A stretch of DNA of 64,000 bases from Syngnathus acus (GCF_901709675.1 NC_051091.1:14108967-14172966), one strand, 5' to 3'; counted from the stretch's first letter, positions 29,101 to 37,400 are shown. Program-made: numbers and translations. The notes: a model not told the origin generated them from the sequence alone.

Positions 29101-30617
29101 AGAGACATTCACACCAGTAGCCTGCTGGAGGTCATTCTGTAGGGCTCGGGCGGTGCTCAACCTGTTTCTCCTTGCACAAAGCAGCAGATATCGGTCCTGC
29201 TGATGGGATGAGAACTGTCTACGGCCCTGTCCAGCTCTCCTAGAGTAACTGCCTGCCTCCTGGAATCTCCTCCATGCTCTGGAGATTGTACTGGGAGACA
29301 CATCAAATCTTCTTGCAACAGCACGCATGGATGTGCTATCCTGGAGGAGTTGGACAATCTGCTCAACTTCAGTAGGGTTAAGAAATCGCCTCATGCTCCC
29401 AGTCGTGATAATGACTCTAGCTAAAGCCAACACTTGTGGAAAACCAGTTAAATAAGATCAAGAGGGAGGAACTTGAAATGGCCTCCACCTGCAAAACCAG
29501 TCCTGTTTTGGGGACCATCTCGTTGTTGCCCCTCTAGTGCACCTGTTGTTAATTCCATCAACACCAATGCAGCTGAAACTGATTCACAACCCCCTCTGCC
29601 GCGTACCTGACCAAAACCTTATCAGAAAAGTCTAATTGAAATCATGCCATACCCTGATAAAAAACTGTTCCTTTAATTTTTTTGAGCAGTGTAGTTGGAT
29701 CAAGTCACAGACGAACACCCCCAACCTATAGTCTTCTCATTGCAGCCTCTTGCCTCTCCGTCGCGCTCACCGATTAGGTGACCTCCTCCTGCTCTCGCTG
29801 TGTGCTCCCGAGCAAAGTTACTCTCCTTCCCATTTCTCCCACCAACCCCTCCTCCTCATCCCTTCTGGGATGCATTGAACGTGAGTGAAACGGCACATAA
29901 ACAAGCTGCTGCTTCTTCTTCTTTGGGCTGCGCCCGTTAGGGGTCGTCAAGCAGATCAATGTTTTCCAACTCACCTCTGTCTCTTCCTCTGACACAGCCC
30001 TCCCTTACCATGCCCATAAACTTCCTCTTTGGCCTCCCTCTTCTCCTCCACCCTCCTCCCTATGTAGCCCCCGGTCTCTGCTCAGCACATGTCCAAACCA
30101 CCTCAATCCCGCCTCTGACTTTGGCTCCCAACCGTCCCACCCGAGTTGTCCTTCTGATAGATTCATTCCTAATCCCGTCTGTCCTGGTTGCTCCCAAAGA
30201 GAATGGCAACATTTTCATCTCTGCCACCTGCAGCTGCGCCTCCTTCTCTTTTTGTTAGTGCCACCGTCTTGAAGCCATACAGCTAGTTGTATGTAAACCA
30301 GCTTATGGACGCAAAAATAGGAAATGTCAAAGGGTGTTGATTCTGATCCCTACAGCCTACAGCATTTGAGATGTATCTCACCTTCCCATTTACTGCTACA
30401 TTTTATTGGACATTTTATAGCATCCCCACCTTTACAGCAATAGACTCTTTGTGATTAAAGTGGCCATGAACGCTGTTTTCCATCTCGCCTGCAGTGTTTC
30501 CTTGACTTGCCCATCAGTCCAACGTCCATCCTGGATGGCACGACCCTGTCAGGCAGTAGCAGGAGCAGCAGCAGCGCAGCACCACCCCCAGCACCAAAAG
30601 AATGTGCCGCGGAATGA
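8005..30617 (+). CDS. dock3: DOCK-family Rac guanine exchange factor, dock3-like, 54 coding exons
   Basis: This encodes a dedicator-of-cytokinesis protein, which activates Rac with ELMO at membranes; DOCK3 acts mainly in neurons. Exons, all GT-AG and in continuous phase: 8005-8041, 10645-10728, 10895-10935, 11065-11120, 11465-11561, 11871-12019, 12125-12209, 12289-12327, 12905-13047, 13114-13195, 13267-13327, 13416-13563, 13645-13733, 14048-14167, 14238-14362, 14825-14987, 15075-15181, 15242-15407, 15499-15596, 15801-15884, 16037-16137, 16214-16295, 16487-16657, 16904-17099, 17186-17313, 17527-17673, 18550-18648, 18998-19092, 19167-19242, 19321-19421, 20015-20073, 20152-20300, 20481-20566, 20698-20724, 20921-21016, 21136-21193, 21262-21355, 21438-21586, 21721-21807, 21925-22029, 22145-22286, 22371-22537, 23477-23563, 23746-23946, 24039-24122, 24181-24297, 24469-24545, 25187-25250, 25741-25822, 25891-25982, 26101-26176, 26237 to about 26356, 29746-29777, 30518-30617. 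It makes about 1,840 residues, somewhat short of mammalian DOCK3 (about 2,030), mostly in the tail. No frameshift or stop was found. DOCK4 is the alternative name. Confidence 0.88.
8042..10644 (+). other. dock3-like intron 1
   Basis: It begins GTAAGT and ends CTATGCAG. It contains a run of short ATTG/CATGCA-rich sequence at 8300-8600, a (CAT)n/(ATC)n microsatellite at 9643-9670 and 10075-10090, and a solo LTR at 9671-10073 inserted inside that microsatellite. No other gene is visible. Confidence 0.6.
9671..10073. mobile_element. Solo LTR, family 1, with perfect 5-bp TSD
   Basis: The 403-bp unit starts TGTTAG and ends CTAACA, the short TG...CA inverted ends of LTRs. It is flanked on both sides by ACCAT (9666-9670 and 10074-10078). 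A second copy lies at 56020-56403. Shared words include GTGGTGCTCACTCTAAC, GTTCGAACGAAGTCTGAC and TCAGTTCAAAGGATCTTAGC. No internal region is present, so this is a recombined solo LTR. It lies in dock3-like intron 1. Confidence 0.85.
11465..13733 (+). CDS. dock3: dock3-like exons 5-13: linker between SH3 and DHR1
   Basis: Exon 5 encodes [16 protein letters not shown], exon 6 ends in TRLDWGNE, and exon 7 gives [16 protein letters not shown]. All are signature stretches of the DOCK-B subfamily, in the helical segment that supports ELMO binding. Exons 9-13 contain [49 protein letters not shown] and [19 protein letters not shown] 3' fragment occupies intron 8 (12505-12845), and a (CT)n tract lies in intron 6. 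Confidence 0.85.
12071..12120. repeat. CT-rich microsatellite in intron 6
   Basis: CTCTCGCTCTCTCTCTCGCT-type pyrimidine repeat runs directly into the acceptor of exon 7 (CACCAG ending at 12124). It probably serves as an extended polypyrimidine tract. Confidence 0.85.
12505..12845 (-). mobile_element. 3' fragment of a LINE in dock3-like intron 8
   Basis: On the - strand the sequence encodes the C-terminal end of a LINE reverse transcriptase: [31 protein letters not shown] and [11 protein letters not shown]. This arrangement is typical of jockey/I-group elements. It ends in a TAAG-repeat tail (12506-12521 on the + strand as CTTACTTACTTA). It is 5'-truncated and dead, lying less than 100 bp from exon 9. 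Confidence 0.75.
14048..15407 (+). CDS. dock3: dock3-like exons 14-18: DHR1 (C2-like) domain
   Basis: The exons encode [46 protein letters not shown] and [15 protein letters not shown], which are hallmark DHR1 segments. DHR1 is a C2-type beta sandwich that binds phosphoinositides (PtdIns(3,4,5)P3 in DOCK1/2) and recruits the protein to membrane. It covers roughly residues 400-560. Exon 18 closes with STKLTQN, a conserved DOCK boundary. Confidence 0.87.
15499..20300 (+). CDS. dock3: dock3-like exons 19-32: helical middle region
   Basis: The exons encode the armadillo-like helical scaffold between DHR1 and DHR2. Segments include [106 protein letters not shown] and [18 protein letters not shown]. 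These agree more with DOCK3 than with DOCK4 as I recall them. Exon 26 has two in-frame donors, after 17631 and after 17673; the longer form adds VRGHRCPQC, a Cys-x-x-Cys-containing insert known from DOCK3. Intron 26 carries a solo LTR. Confidence 0.85.
16326..16435 (+). repeat. G-rich minisatellite in intron 22
   Basis: Imperfect repeats of GGGAGGCAGGAGGGCTGGGCT units fill the intron, with many GGG runs that could form a G-quadruplex in RNA or DNA. They lie between exons 22 and 23. Confidence 0.7.
17802..18203 (-). mobile_element. Solo LTR, family 2, with perfect 5-bp TSD
   Basis: The 402-bp unit has inverted ends TGTCA and TGACA and is flanked by ATCAG at 17797-17801 and 18204-18208. Read on the - strand it has a TTTAAA box (18097 region) and a late AATAAA (near 17851), as in a Gypsy-type or retroviral LTR. 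It lies in dock3-like intron 26. The tail AATAAACCCTGGTTCAAGCTGC is nearly repeated at 44190-44216 in another LTR fragment. Confidence 0.85.
20481..24297 (+). CDS. dock3: dock3-like exons 33-46: DHR2 catalytic Rac-GEF domain
   Basis: DHR2 exchanges GDP for GTP on Rac. Landmarks are [81 protein letters not shown] and [17 protein letters not shown]. Exon 44 (23746-23946) holds [11 protein letters not shown], the region of the nucleotide-sensor valine in DHR2 structures; that valine is present. A 27-nt microexon (20698-20724) supplies TLLLEPYP and is required to keep phase. A 651-bp MITE sits in intron 42. Confidence 0.87.
22693..23343. mobile_element. 651-bp mariner-type MITE in dock3-like intron 42
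   Basis: The ends are CAGTAGAACC (left) and GGTTCTACTG (right), flanked by TA on each side (22691-22692 and 23344-23345). The left terminal sequence, CAGTAGAACCTCTGACTTCG, is of the Tigger/pogo type. No transposase frame remains, so it is non-autonomous. Confidence 0.8.
24469..30617 (+). CDS. dock3: dock3-like exons 47-54: C-terminal proline/serine-rich tail
   Basis: The tail is low-complexity but alignable in order with DOCK3: SEAANVGN (exon 48), [15 protein letters not shown] (49), [16 protein letters not shown] (50), [14 protein letters not shown] (51), APPVPPRN (52, an SH3-binding PxxP run), [10 protein letters not shown] (53) and [14 protein letters not shown] (54), ending at TGA 30615-30617. 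The SSWSLDS stretch in exon 52 resembles the DOCK4 tail. The donor of exon 52 is not resolved: CACG|GTACGG after 26356 does not give the phase that exon 53 needs, so an exon may be missed. A Tc1/hAT nest (26414-29691) lies between exons 52 and 53. Confidence 0.65.
27347..29040 (+). mobile_element. hAT element inserted in the Tc1 transposase, perfect 8-bp TSD
   Basis: It starts CAGTGGTCCCCAACC and ends GGTTTGGAATCACTG. TACTACAG flanks it exactly at 27339-27346 and 29041-29048. A 92-codon frame (27630-27905) encodes a BED zinc finger: [13 protein letters not shown] then LLRHMDTKH, giving the C-x2-C...H-x4-H ligands. The rest of a transposase is absent; 28030-28850 holds unrelated repeat sequence. 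It therefore needs enzyme from elsewhere. Confidence 0.9.
28030..28860. repeat. Unclassified repeat and 16-bp tandem repeat inside the hAT
   Basis: After an (ATA)n tract, the text TTTATATAGCGCTTTTCAAT AACCC and GACGCTTTACAG is a dispersed fish repeat motif. At 28434-28490 the 16-mer GAGCCCGCAGGGAGTG is repeated three times and partly a fourth. Open frames across this region are low-complexity products of GC-rich sequence, not genes. Confidence 0.5.
29905..30290 (-). mobile_element. 3' fragment of another LINE in the last dock3-like intron
   Basis: The - strand shows the degenerate C-terminus of a LINE RT (LEVAEMK-like start, RWFGHV-like motif around 30100) ending in GACCCCTAACGGGCGCAGCC and an AAG-rich tail at 29910-29925. 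It is a short 5'-truncated copy. Confidence 0.6.
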
Positions 30618-31128
30618 AGCAACATCATCTCAGGGCGGCTGTCTTGCGACGATGATGTTTATGGCTTAGACTTCCATGTTTGTATGATTGCAGAGCTCTC
30701 CCTGTGTTTGGCTGCCTCCTCAAGTACACCCCTCCCTAAGGTTTTAAAATTAGGGTGTAGATCTCCACCTTAAAAAACAAGCGGGGGAGGGTTAAATAAA
30801 GGAGAATTCGGCCACTGGCTAGGTGAGGTTAGGGTTACTTTTTTTTTTGTTAAAAAAGGGCGGGTTCTTCCTTGAAAAATATATATTTTCTCAATTTTAA
30901 ATGTGTCAACCACATCTAGAGATCCTCTCCATATATCAAACAATAACAAAACATTAATCAAAACTAAGAAAGATAGAGGAGGAAGGAATGTTTTGGGGGA
31001 TTTTCATTTTAGGGCGTAGGTTTTAATCAGGACAAAATAAGGAGGATGGGAGGGAGGAGGAAGAATTACAATTGGGATTAGGTTGACGATTTGGGTGGGG
31101 TGGGGTGGGGTAGGGTTGGGGTTAGGGC
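30618..31128 (+). other. dock3-like 3' UTR candidate and telomere-like repeats
   Basis: An AATAAA at 30795-30800, about 180 bp after the stop, is a candidate poly(A) signal. Degenerate GGTTAGGG/GGGTGGGGT sequence follows at 30825-30838 and 31085-31128, forming the target of the hAT insertion that begins at 31129. No other gene is visible. Confidence 0.5.
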
Positions 31129-31682
31129 AGGGGTGGGCAAACATTTTGACTCGCGGGCCGAACTGGGTTCTAAATTTGGACCGGAGGGCCGAACCAGGAG
31201 CAGATGGACGTAGTGTTTGTGTGAAGTAATATAAGCGACCTGTAAAGGTCATTGCATAAAAGATTTTGGCCTTTAGTAGGTAGTAAAGCATGGATATTCC
31301 AAACAAGTTTTTTGAAAACAAATGCATTTATTAACAGCATTAAAAAAAAAAAAATCACTAAAAAACTGCTATCAGTGATTCTCATAAAATACGTCACTAT
31401 TATTATGAATAACAGTCTCCATCACTTCAGTGCCTGCAGGTCAGATTAATGAAAAATGTTTATCTTATGAGATCACATCAAACAGCAAACATTCTGACCA
31501 AATATATCATCTTGAAGAATCGGTGAAAGCATACATCCAAATAAAGTAATCAAAACGGCAACACGGTGAGGGGTATCTGAACATCAGAGCAGAGTTTTAA
31601 CTCACAAACACCTGGTAACAGAGGTGAGGAAACGGGAAACACTTCCTTAAAGTAAGCCTTAAGAACTTTACAGTTTAAGATT

Positions 31683-34610
31683 AGTCAAGTCAAGTCAAGT
31701 CAAGTTTATTTGTATAGCCCTAAATCACAAGCAGTCGCAAAGGGCTTCACATAGACAAAAATTGACAATTATTCTCAAAGCATCCCCTGATCTTAAGCTC
31801 CCAAAAGGGCAAGGAAAAACTCAAAACCCCTGCCCGGGGAAAATGAGAAACCTTGAGAAGGGACCACAGATGGAAGGATCCCCCTTTCAGGATCACCAGG
31901 TTGTAATGGATGCAGAGAGGGCACAAATAATACATAATATGAAAATCAAAAGTAGATGTCCAAGTCAGAGCGAAGGGCTGCCAGAGGAGCCCTCTGCTAT
32001 CCTGGCTGTGGAGGTTGAGCTGCAGTTCCCCCAACCTGAATTAGCCCACAAGAATCCAGATAGCCGCTGTCAGCTTGGGTGCCACCTAACCACCTCCCCG
32101 GCCGGGGAGGGGGGGGGGGAGAGAAAACAAAACAAACTCCGGCCGAATCGGCCACTCCAAGTTAGTTAAAGGCCATGTCATAGAAATGTGTCTTTAAACG
32201 TGTCTTAAATGTTTCTACTGAGGTAGCAGTCCTAATATCCATTGGGAGGGCATTCCAAAGCTCTGGAGCCCGGATAGAAAATGCTCTAGACCCTGCAGAC
32301 ACTTTCTTGGCCCTCGGTGTCGCTAAAAGGGTAGCGTTTTGCGAACGAAGGTTACGAGACGGAGCATAAGGAACAACTAGGTCGACGAGATACGAAGGCG
32401 CTAAGCCATGCAATGATTTATAGGTTAATAGAAGAACCTTGAAGTCACATCTTAAATGGACCGGGAGCCAATGTAAGTTGGCTAATATTGGGGTAATGTG
32501 ATCAAATTTTCTTGTCCGTGAGAGCAGCCTTGCAGCAGCATTTTGTACTAACTGTAGACTTTTGATGCGGGACTTAGGAAGACCAGAGAATAGTACATTA
32601 CAGTAGTCCAGGCGCGACGTGACGAACGCATGTATAATAGTTTCCGCATCACCGGTCGAGAGGATCGGACGAATCTTTGCAATATTACGAAGGTGAAAGA
32701 ACGCAATTCTGGTTATATTCTTAATGTGCTTTTGAAAGGAGAGAGTTTGGTCAAACATTACCCCGAGATTAGTTACAGTATCGCTCTGAGTGATAGTACG
32801 GTTATCTATAGTTATAGCGGTTTCCTTGAACAAGTGTTGAAAACGAGTTGGACCAATTATCAACATCTCAGTTTTATCTGGGTTAAGACGAAGGAAGTTG
32901 AGAGACATCCATTGCTTGATCTCCGCAAGGCATGCCTCAAGATTACAACAATCACGCGGATCTGTCATCGATAATGGCATATATAATTGGGTGTCATCCG
33001 CGTAGCATTGAAAACTAATATTATATTTACGTATTATGTCCCCAAGCGGGATCATATAAATATTAAATAAAATTGGTCCGAGAACCGATCCCTGTGGGAC
33101 ACCACACGTAACATTATAGAGCTCAGAGGACGCATTGCCATGGACCACTCGGTGCGTCCTATTTGATAGATAGGAATGGAACCAGCCTAGTGCTGACCCT
33201 GAAATACCAACACAACTTTTAAGACGCCCTAATAAAATATCAAAGTCTACAGTGTCGAAGGCAGCACTAAGATCGAGTAGTAACAGTACAGATGAAGTGT
33301 TTGAATCCATAGCTATGAGGAGATCGTTAGTCACTTTAGCAAGTGCTGTCTCAGTGGAATGATTAGCTCTAAAACCAGACTGAAAAGAGTCATATCGATT
33401 ATTGGCGACCATGTAATCATTAAGCTGCTGTGCTACTACTTTTTCAAGAAGTTTTGCTATAAATGGGAGGTTTGAAACTGGCCTATAATTACTGAGACAG
33501 TCCGGGTCAAGATTTGGTCGCTTAAGCAACGGTTTAATGATAGCGGTTTTGAAGGCTGTTGGCACTATCCCAGAGGAGACAGACAGCTTGATTATATTTA
33601 AGACAGACGGTCCTAAAATATGAAATAATTCTTTAAGTAGTTTGGCTGGAAGAGGGTCGAGCAAACATGTTGTTTGTTTAGCCGCACTAACCATTTGTGT
33701 AAGCCTTTCAAGGGACACGCTATTAAAAGTTGAGAGGGTTGTTGCATGATCATCAGCGTTGGTACACGGCGGGCTCGACCGCACGACTGGAATGGTATTC
33801 TTGATCTCGTCCCTAATGGACTCAACCTTTTGAGCAAAAAATTTAATGAACTCGTCAGCTGAGTGGAAGGAATTATCGGGGGTCGGCTGGCGTAGAGTCA
33901 GCTTTGCCACTGTATCAAATAGGTGTTTCGGATTGTTTTTATTGAGATTAATAACTTGCGAGAAATACCGAGTTTTTGCTAAGATAAGCGCATCTTTATA
34001 TTTCAGGAGGCTGTCCTGCCATGCCTGATGGAAAACCTCAAGTTTGGTTAGACGCCATCTGCGCTCATGCTTTCTACATAATTGCTTAAGCGTACGCGTT
34101 TCATCCGTGAACCACGGAGTAGGCAATCTACGGCGAGTTTTCAGACATAACGGCGCCACAGAGTCGATGGCATTTAACAATGTCGCATTGAATTCATTTG
34201 TAAGGTTATCAACAGAGCCGGTGTACGCGGGAAATATGGCAGTTGCCGGCGACAGTAACTCAGATAGCGCAGTTGCAGTCATGGAGTTAAAATTACGGCT
34301 CCTATAATTCCGATTGCTCTCTTGTCTTTGACAAGAAACTAAAATTTCAAATTTTATTAAGTAATGATCAGACAAAACAGTAGTGTATGGCAGCACTGCT
34401 ATATTTGAGGTTGCAAGTCCTCGGGATAATACCAGATCTATGGTATTTCCATTCTTATGCGTTGCTGCCTGAGAATGGAAATACCATAGATCGCAAACAG
34501 TTGGTGCATCAATGTCCTTGAGCATCCTGCATTGTTTGAAAATGAGAATGGTCGCTAATTTCAATCCCTGCTATGTGTACAAATCATATTCAAAATGCAT
34601 TTTTTTACAA
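31683..34610 (-). mobile_element. L2 LINE, 5'-truncated, nested in the hAT
   Basis: The element runs right to left. Its 3' end is the (AGTCA)n tail at 31683-31707 next to TTTATTTGTATAGCCC. Its ORF is at 32162-34564. The 5' end falls inside the endonuclease domain. Confidence 0.85.
32162..34564 (-). CDS. L2 reverse transcriptase ORF (800 codons, lacks EN N-terminus)
   Basis: The open frame begins with the end of an endonuclease (SDHYLIKFEIL, with the conserved S-D-H) and continues with a complete RT: NYRPVSNLPFIAKLLE, LLDLSAAFDTVD (motif A Asp), GVPQGSVLGPILF (motif B) and YADDTQLY (motif C). A C-terminal domain with LHWLPVHLRCDFKVLLL follows. YADDTQLY and LHWLPV are typical of the L2 clade. 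No stop interrupts 800 codons, so the insertion is young even though it is 5'-truncated and cannot retrotranspose without the nuclease. Confidence 0.88.
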   Translation of the reverse strand: MKLATILIFKQCRMLKDIDAPTVCDLWYFHSQAATHKNGNTIDLVLSRGLATSNIAVLPYTTVLSDHYLIKFEILVSCQRQESNRNYRSRNFNSMTATALSELLSPATAIFPAYTGSVDNLTNEFNATLLNAIDSVAPLCLKTRRRLPTPWFTDETRTLKQLCRKHERRWRLTKLEVFHQAWQDSLLKYKDALILAKTRYFSQVINLNKNNPKHLFDTVAKLTLRQPTPDNSFHSADEFIKFFAQKVESIRDEIKNTIPVVRSSPPCTNADDHATTLSTFNSVSLERLTQMVSAAKQTTCLLDPLPAKLLKELFHILGPSVLNIIKLSVSSGIVPTAFKTAIIKPLLKRPNLDPDCLSNYRPVSNLPFIAKLLEKVVAQQLNDYMVANNRYDSFQSGFRANHSTETALAKVTNDLLIAMDSNTSSVLLLLDLSAAFDTVDFDILLGRLKSCVGISGSALGWFHSYLSNRTHRVVHGNASSELYNVTCGVPQGSVLGPILFNIYMIPLGDIIRKYNISFQCYADDTQLYMPLSMTDPRDCCNLEACLAEIKQWMSLNFLRLNPDKTEMLIIGPTRFQHLFKETAITIDNRTITQSDTVTNLGVMFDQTLSFQKHIKNITRIAFFHLRNIAKIRPILSTGDAETIIHAFVTSRLDYCNVLFSGLPKSRIKSLQLVQNAAARLLSRTRKFDHITPILANLHWLPVHLRCDFKVLLLTYKSLHGLAPSYLVDLVVPYAPSRNLRSQNATLLATPRAKKVSAGSRAFSIRAPELWNALPMDIRTATSVETFKTRLKTHFYDMAFN

Positions 34611-35226
34611 CAAACTTGAGAGCCTCCCCTTCATTTTCAGTGGGAACAGTGTTGTTGGTCTCCCTTTTTTGCTAGTGCATCATAGTCTGGAGTAAAATTT
34701 GTTGTGGCAATTCTTAGGAGAGATCCGTTTACCTCGATCTGTGACGGGTTGATGTGGCTGAACGTCACGTCGCGTACGTCGAGTCAAATTGGCCACTCTT
34801 TTAACATTCGGCACTCACTTCTTTTCTTCGGGCCACTCATTTTAATGGAAGGATTCCAGGGGAAGGTTTGTGGGTGGCTTTAGCGTAAAACTGTATCTGA
34901 AAGCTCAGCGAGCGAATTACAAGAATGCTGTCGTCACAGCCCACGCTCTAAATTCGGGACTGATACAAATAGAGCGCGAGTGCGCCATGTCCGTACTACT
35001 GAGTACGTACGTACACGCACTTGTGAGTGTGCACCGAGCTTTCTGACACGGCTTCCGGTAGTAAATGCGCAGGCGAGCGGTTCCCCATCTACTGGGGAAA
35101 CGCAGTCATTGCAGGCAAAATGACAAAAAAAAAAAAGTTTAATACAATTAATTCAGGGTTGGCGGGCCGGATTAAACGGTCCCGTGGGCCGGATGTGGCC
35201 CGCGGGCCGTAGTTTGCCCACCCCTG

Positions 35227-35843
35227 GGTTAGGGTAAAGGTTGGGATTAGGATAAAGTTTGGGGTGAAACATTAGGGTTAGGTTGTGAGTATTTAAACCC
35301 ACTTTGGAAAGAGCGGGGGGCGGCGCAAGGACCTCCCATTCCTGGTACCCTCACTGTCCAAAACCCCTGACGGTGTCATGGCCGCTTCCGTCCATGGCGC
35401 ACCACCACGTTTCCATTTTTAATTTATTTTCTATTTACAATTTATGTATTTATTTATTTTTATCATGTTTTTAGTTTCTTTTCGCGTCTTCTTCAGGTAA
35501 AGCACACTGAAAACTAGAGCTGGCTGGCTGCAATGAGAGAGCTGCTGTCAGTTTGAGAGCTGAAAGCAGAATTATTAGTTTCAGCAGTCTCCTCTTTTTG
35601 TACCCTCCCCTTTCTACGCTTTTTATGTTTTTCAGTATTTTCAGTTTTATCCCCTAAATGATGAATGAAACCAAATGTTTGTTATTTCAGGTTTACATCA
35701 ATGATTTGAATTGAATTGCATGTTATATTTTATCATTTAAATCACCCGCGACATGTTGAATTAAATTGACCCCTGAACAATTAGCAACATGATTTGGTGT
35801 ATTTATAATTATCCTATATGAATTTGTATGTGTATTCATGATA
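35227..35843. other. Telomere-like repeat remnant and AT-rich spacer
   Basis: GGTTAGGGTAAAGGTTGGGATTAGG at the start continues the degenerate telomere-like tract seen left of the hAT. The rest is AT-rich without a visible gene. Confidence 0.45.
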
Positions 35844-36165
35844 TACTGTATTTTCCGGACTATAAATCGCAGTTTTTTTTCGTAGTTTGGCCGAGGGTGC
35901 GATTTATAATCAGGAGCGACATATATGAAATTATTAACACGTTATTACTTGATAATTAACGCATTACTTACTATTATAGTTGATCGCTTCACGTCATTTT
36001 CACTTTAAACCGCATGGAGCCGCCACTGATGATGAGTCTGAATCCATTCACTGACTTCCGGATTAAGGAGTTGTTTATAACACAGAGGACAGAGATTGAC
36101 ATACAGGACGAAGAGTTCGATGGATTTAATGATTTGGAGTTTGTTGGAATAATTGGATGGTCAGC
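35844..36165 (+). mobile_element. Truncated copy of the TACCGTATTTT-family DNA transposon
   Basis: It starts TACTGTATTTTCCGGACTAT and follows the left side of the 51243 copy, including ATTTATAAT-AGGAGCGAC and GGACGAAGAGTT, until about 36165. Retroviral env sequence begins beyond that. The matching right end is not next to it. Confidence 0.65.
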
Positions 36166-36239
36166 CTGACCAAGGGCCTCATAATTTACGAGTTGGACTC
36201 CCTTGCTTCAACAAAGCTCTCTGTCTAGCTCCAGAGAAT

Positions 36240-37400
36240 TCCTCAGTGAGTTCATGGCGTCGTTGATGTGTCATTAACTCCTGGAATGTATGTGCAACAG
36301 GAAGTCCCAACGATGTGGCACACGCCACCTTGCTCTGCAGTCATCAAGTCCAGAACCATCCTGTTTTGCAAGACCATCAGGCCAATAGCCCGAATCTCTC
36401 TGTTTTGTCCATCATTGACTTGCGAGAGAGATTCAGAAAAGATTGGAAACGATAGTTCAGTGTCTCGATGAAGAGTGATTGTTTTCCAACTCCGATCCAA
36501 GGAAAAAGCGCATGAACGACTTTGTCTCCGACGGACCACACTTTCTGGCTGTCAGGGACATTCGCACCCCAGACGGGGTAATGTGGTCCAAAGGCTGCAA
36601 CAGCCCTGCGTCGACGTCCAGAAGAGTTGTGTGCTGTCGTTAGCTGATGATGTTGTATCCTGTAGGTGTTGTCGGTCACCCACACTGGTGCATACACCCG
36701 TGTCCAGTTGGCGGGCAGCATCGGACAACTCTTGTTACCACAAAGCCACGAGCCATTCTGATTGAAGCAGGTCCCGTCCGATGGTGCACCCATGTTGGTA
36801 GGAGAGCCCTTACGCCTTGAAATGGCTCTCCCATCCTGGCACTCAGCGGGGATATCCAAAGCTCCCATCCAGTTTCCCCCTGGAGAGCAGTCGTTAATGC
36901 ATTCGTGGGTTTCATTTTCTTGGATGAAACACGTGTAGTCCATTCCAGGTAGCCTTTTTGTTTAGGCCACTTGTGGCATCTGTCGTCCTTCAACAGTCAC
37001 ATTGGGATTAATCCAAAAGAGTTCGATCACAGGTTCTTTTCTGTGAGTCCAGGGCGGTAGGGGTAGCATCACTCACTGTGACAGCACGGTGTTAAAATCC
37101 AACCCCTCCCACAGACGCCATGCATTTCGCTTCAGTGACAGTCATTGTTCTGGCTTCCAGGTGAACCTGCGTGGAAGAAGGGGGGGGGAGTTTGGAATAC
37201 ACATAGCATCCCTCCTGTGTGTGGGATCTCACAGTGAACGTCACACACCGGTACCAAGTGTTGGTTTCGTGTGGGTTCCTGGGGTCCCATGACCAGTCCT
37301 CAAAGTTCTCATCATGTGACCATCTTTTTCCTCTGTCATATTTAGATGAGCCCATAGACCATAGCACACTTCAACCACAACGCAGCAGAGAATCTACCTG
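36240..37400 (-). pseudogene. Endogenous retrovirus env remnant (SU end and TM)
   Basis: On the - strand, fragments at 37367-37092, 36943-36377 and 36539-36252 encode a gammaretrovirus-type envelope. Visible landmarks are a Cys-rich surface-subunit end, an RRRR cleavage-type site near 36600, a downstream heptad-rich segment, the immunosuppressive-type LQNR motif, and a CX6CC disulphide motif near 36330. The pieces lie in different frames, so it is broken. The membrane anchor and cytoplasmic tail are not seen before 36165. The retroviral class is inferred from the CX6CC arrangement. Confidence 0.75.

Larger units (their letters stand above)
26733..29433 (-). pseudogene. Tc1 transposase, interrupted by hAT and lacking one catalytic Asp
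   Basis: The N-terminal half (29433 down to 29041) has paired helix-turn-helix motifs: [16 protein letters not shown] and [19 protein letters not shown]. The C-terminal half (27346 down to 26733) holds the DDE catalytic core: TDESGY, then IHNNAQPH, then [12 protein letters not shown]. The halves meet in frame across the 8-bp TACTACAG duplication. In Tc1 enzymes the second motif is normally HDNARPH, so the catalytic Asp is Asn here. The enzyme was probably dead independently of the hAT insertion. It would bind the TIRs and cut and paste the element at TA. Confidence 0.85.
26414..29691 (-). mobile_element. Tc1-like transposon split by a hAT insertion
   Basis: Terminal inverted repeats CACTGCTCAAAAAAAT (left) and ATTTTTTTGAGCAGTG (right) are flanked by TA at 26412-26413 and 29692-29693. 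Without the hAT and one TSD copy the element would be about 1,576 bp, the normal size for fish Tc1. It sits between dock3-like exons 52 and 53, opposite in orientation to the gene. Confidence 0.92.
31129..35226. mobile_element. hAT element with perfect 8-bp TSD, carrying a nested L2 LINE
   Basis: The left end is CAGGGGTGGGCAAAC and the right end its inverse, GTTTGCCCACCCCTG. GGTTAGGG flanks it at 31121-31128 and 35227-35234. Sub-terminal GCGGGCCG boxes are typical of this hAT group. About 2.9 kb of the inside is an L2 insertion (31683 to about 34610). No hAT transposase is recognisable, so this is a non-autonomous copy. Confidence 0.9.

Noticed and set aside
30451-30669. A 72-codon + strand frame over the dock3-like terminal exon
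   Set aside because: The neighbouring frame gives [14 protein letters not shown], which matches the DOCK3 tail and splices in phase from 29777. This frame does not.
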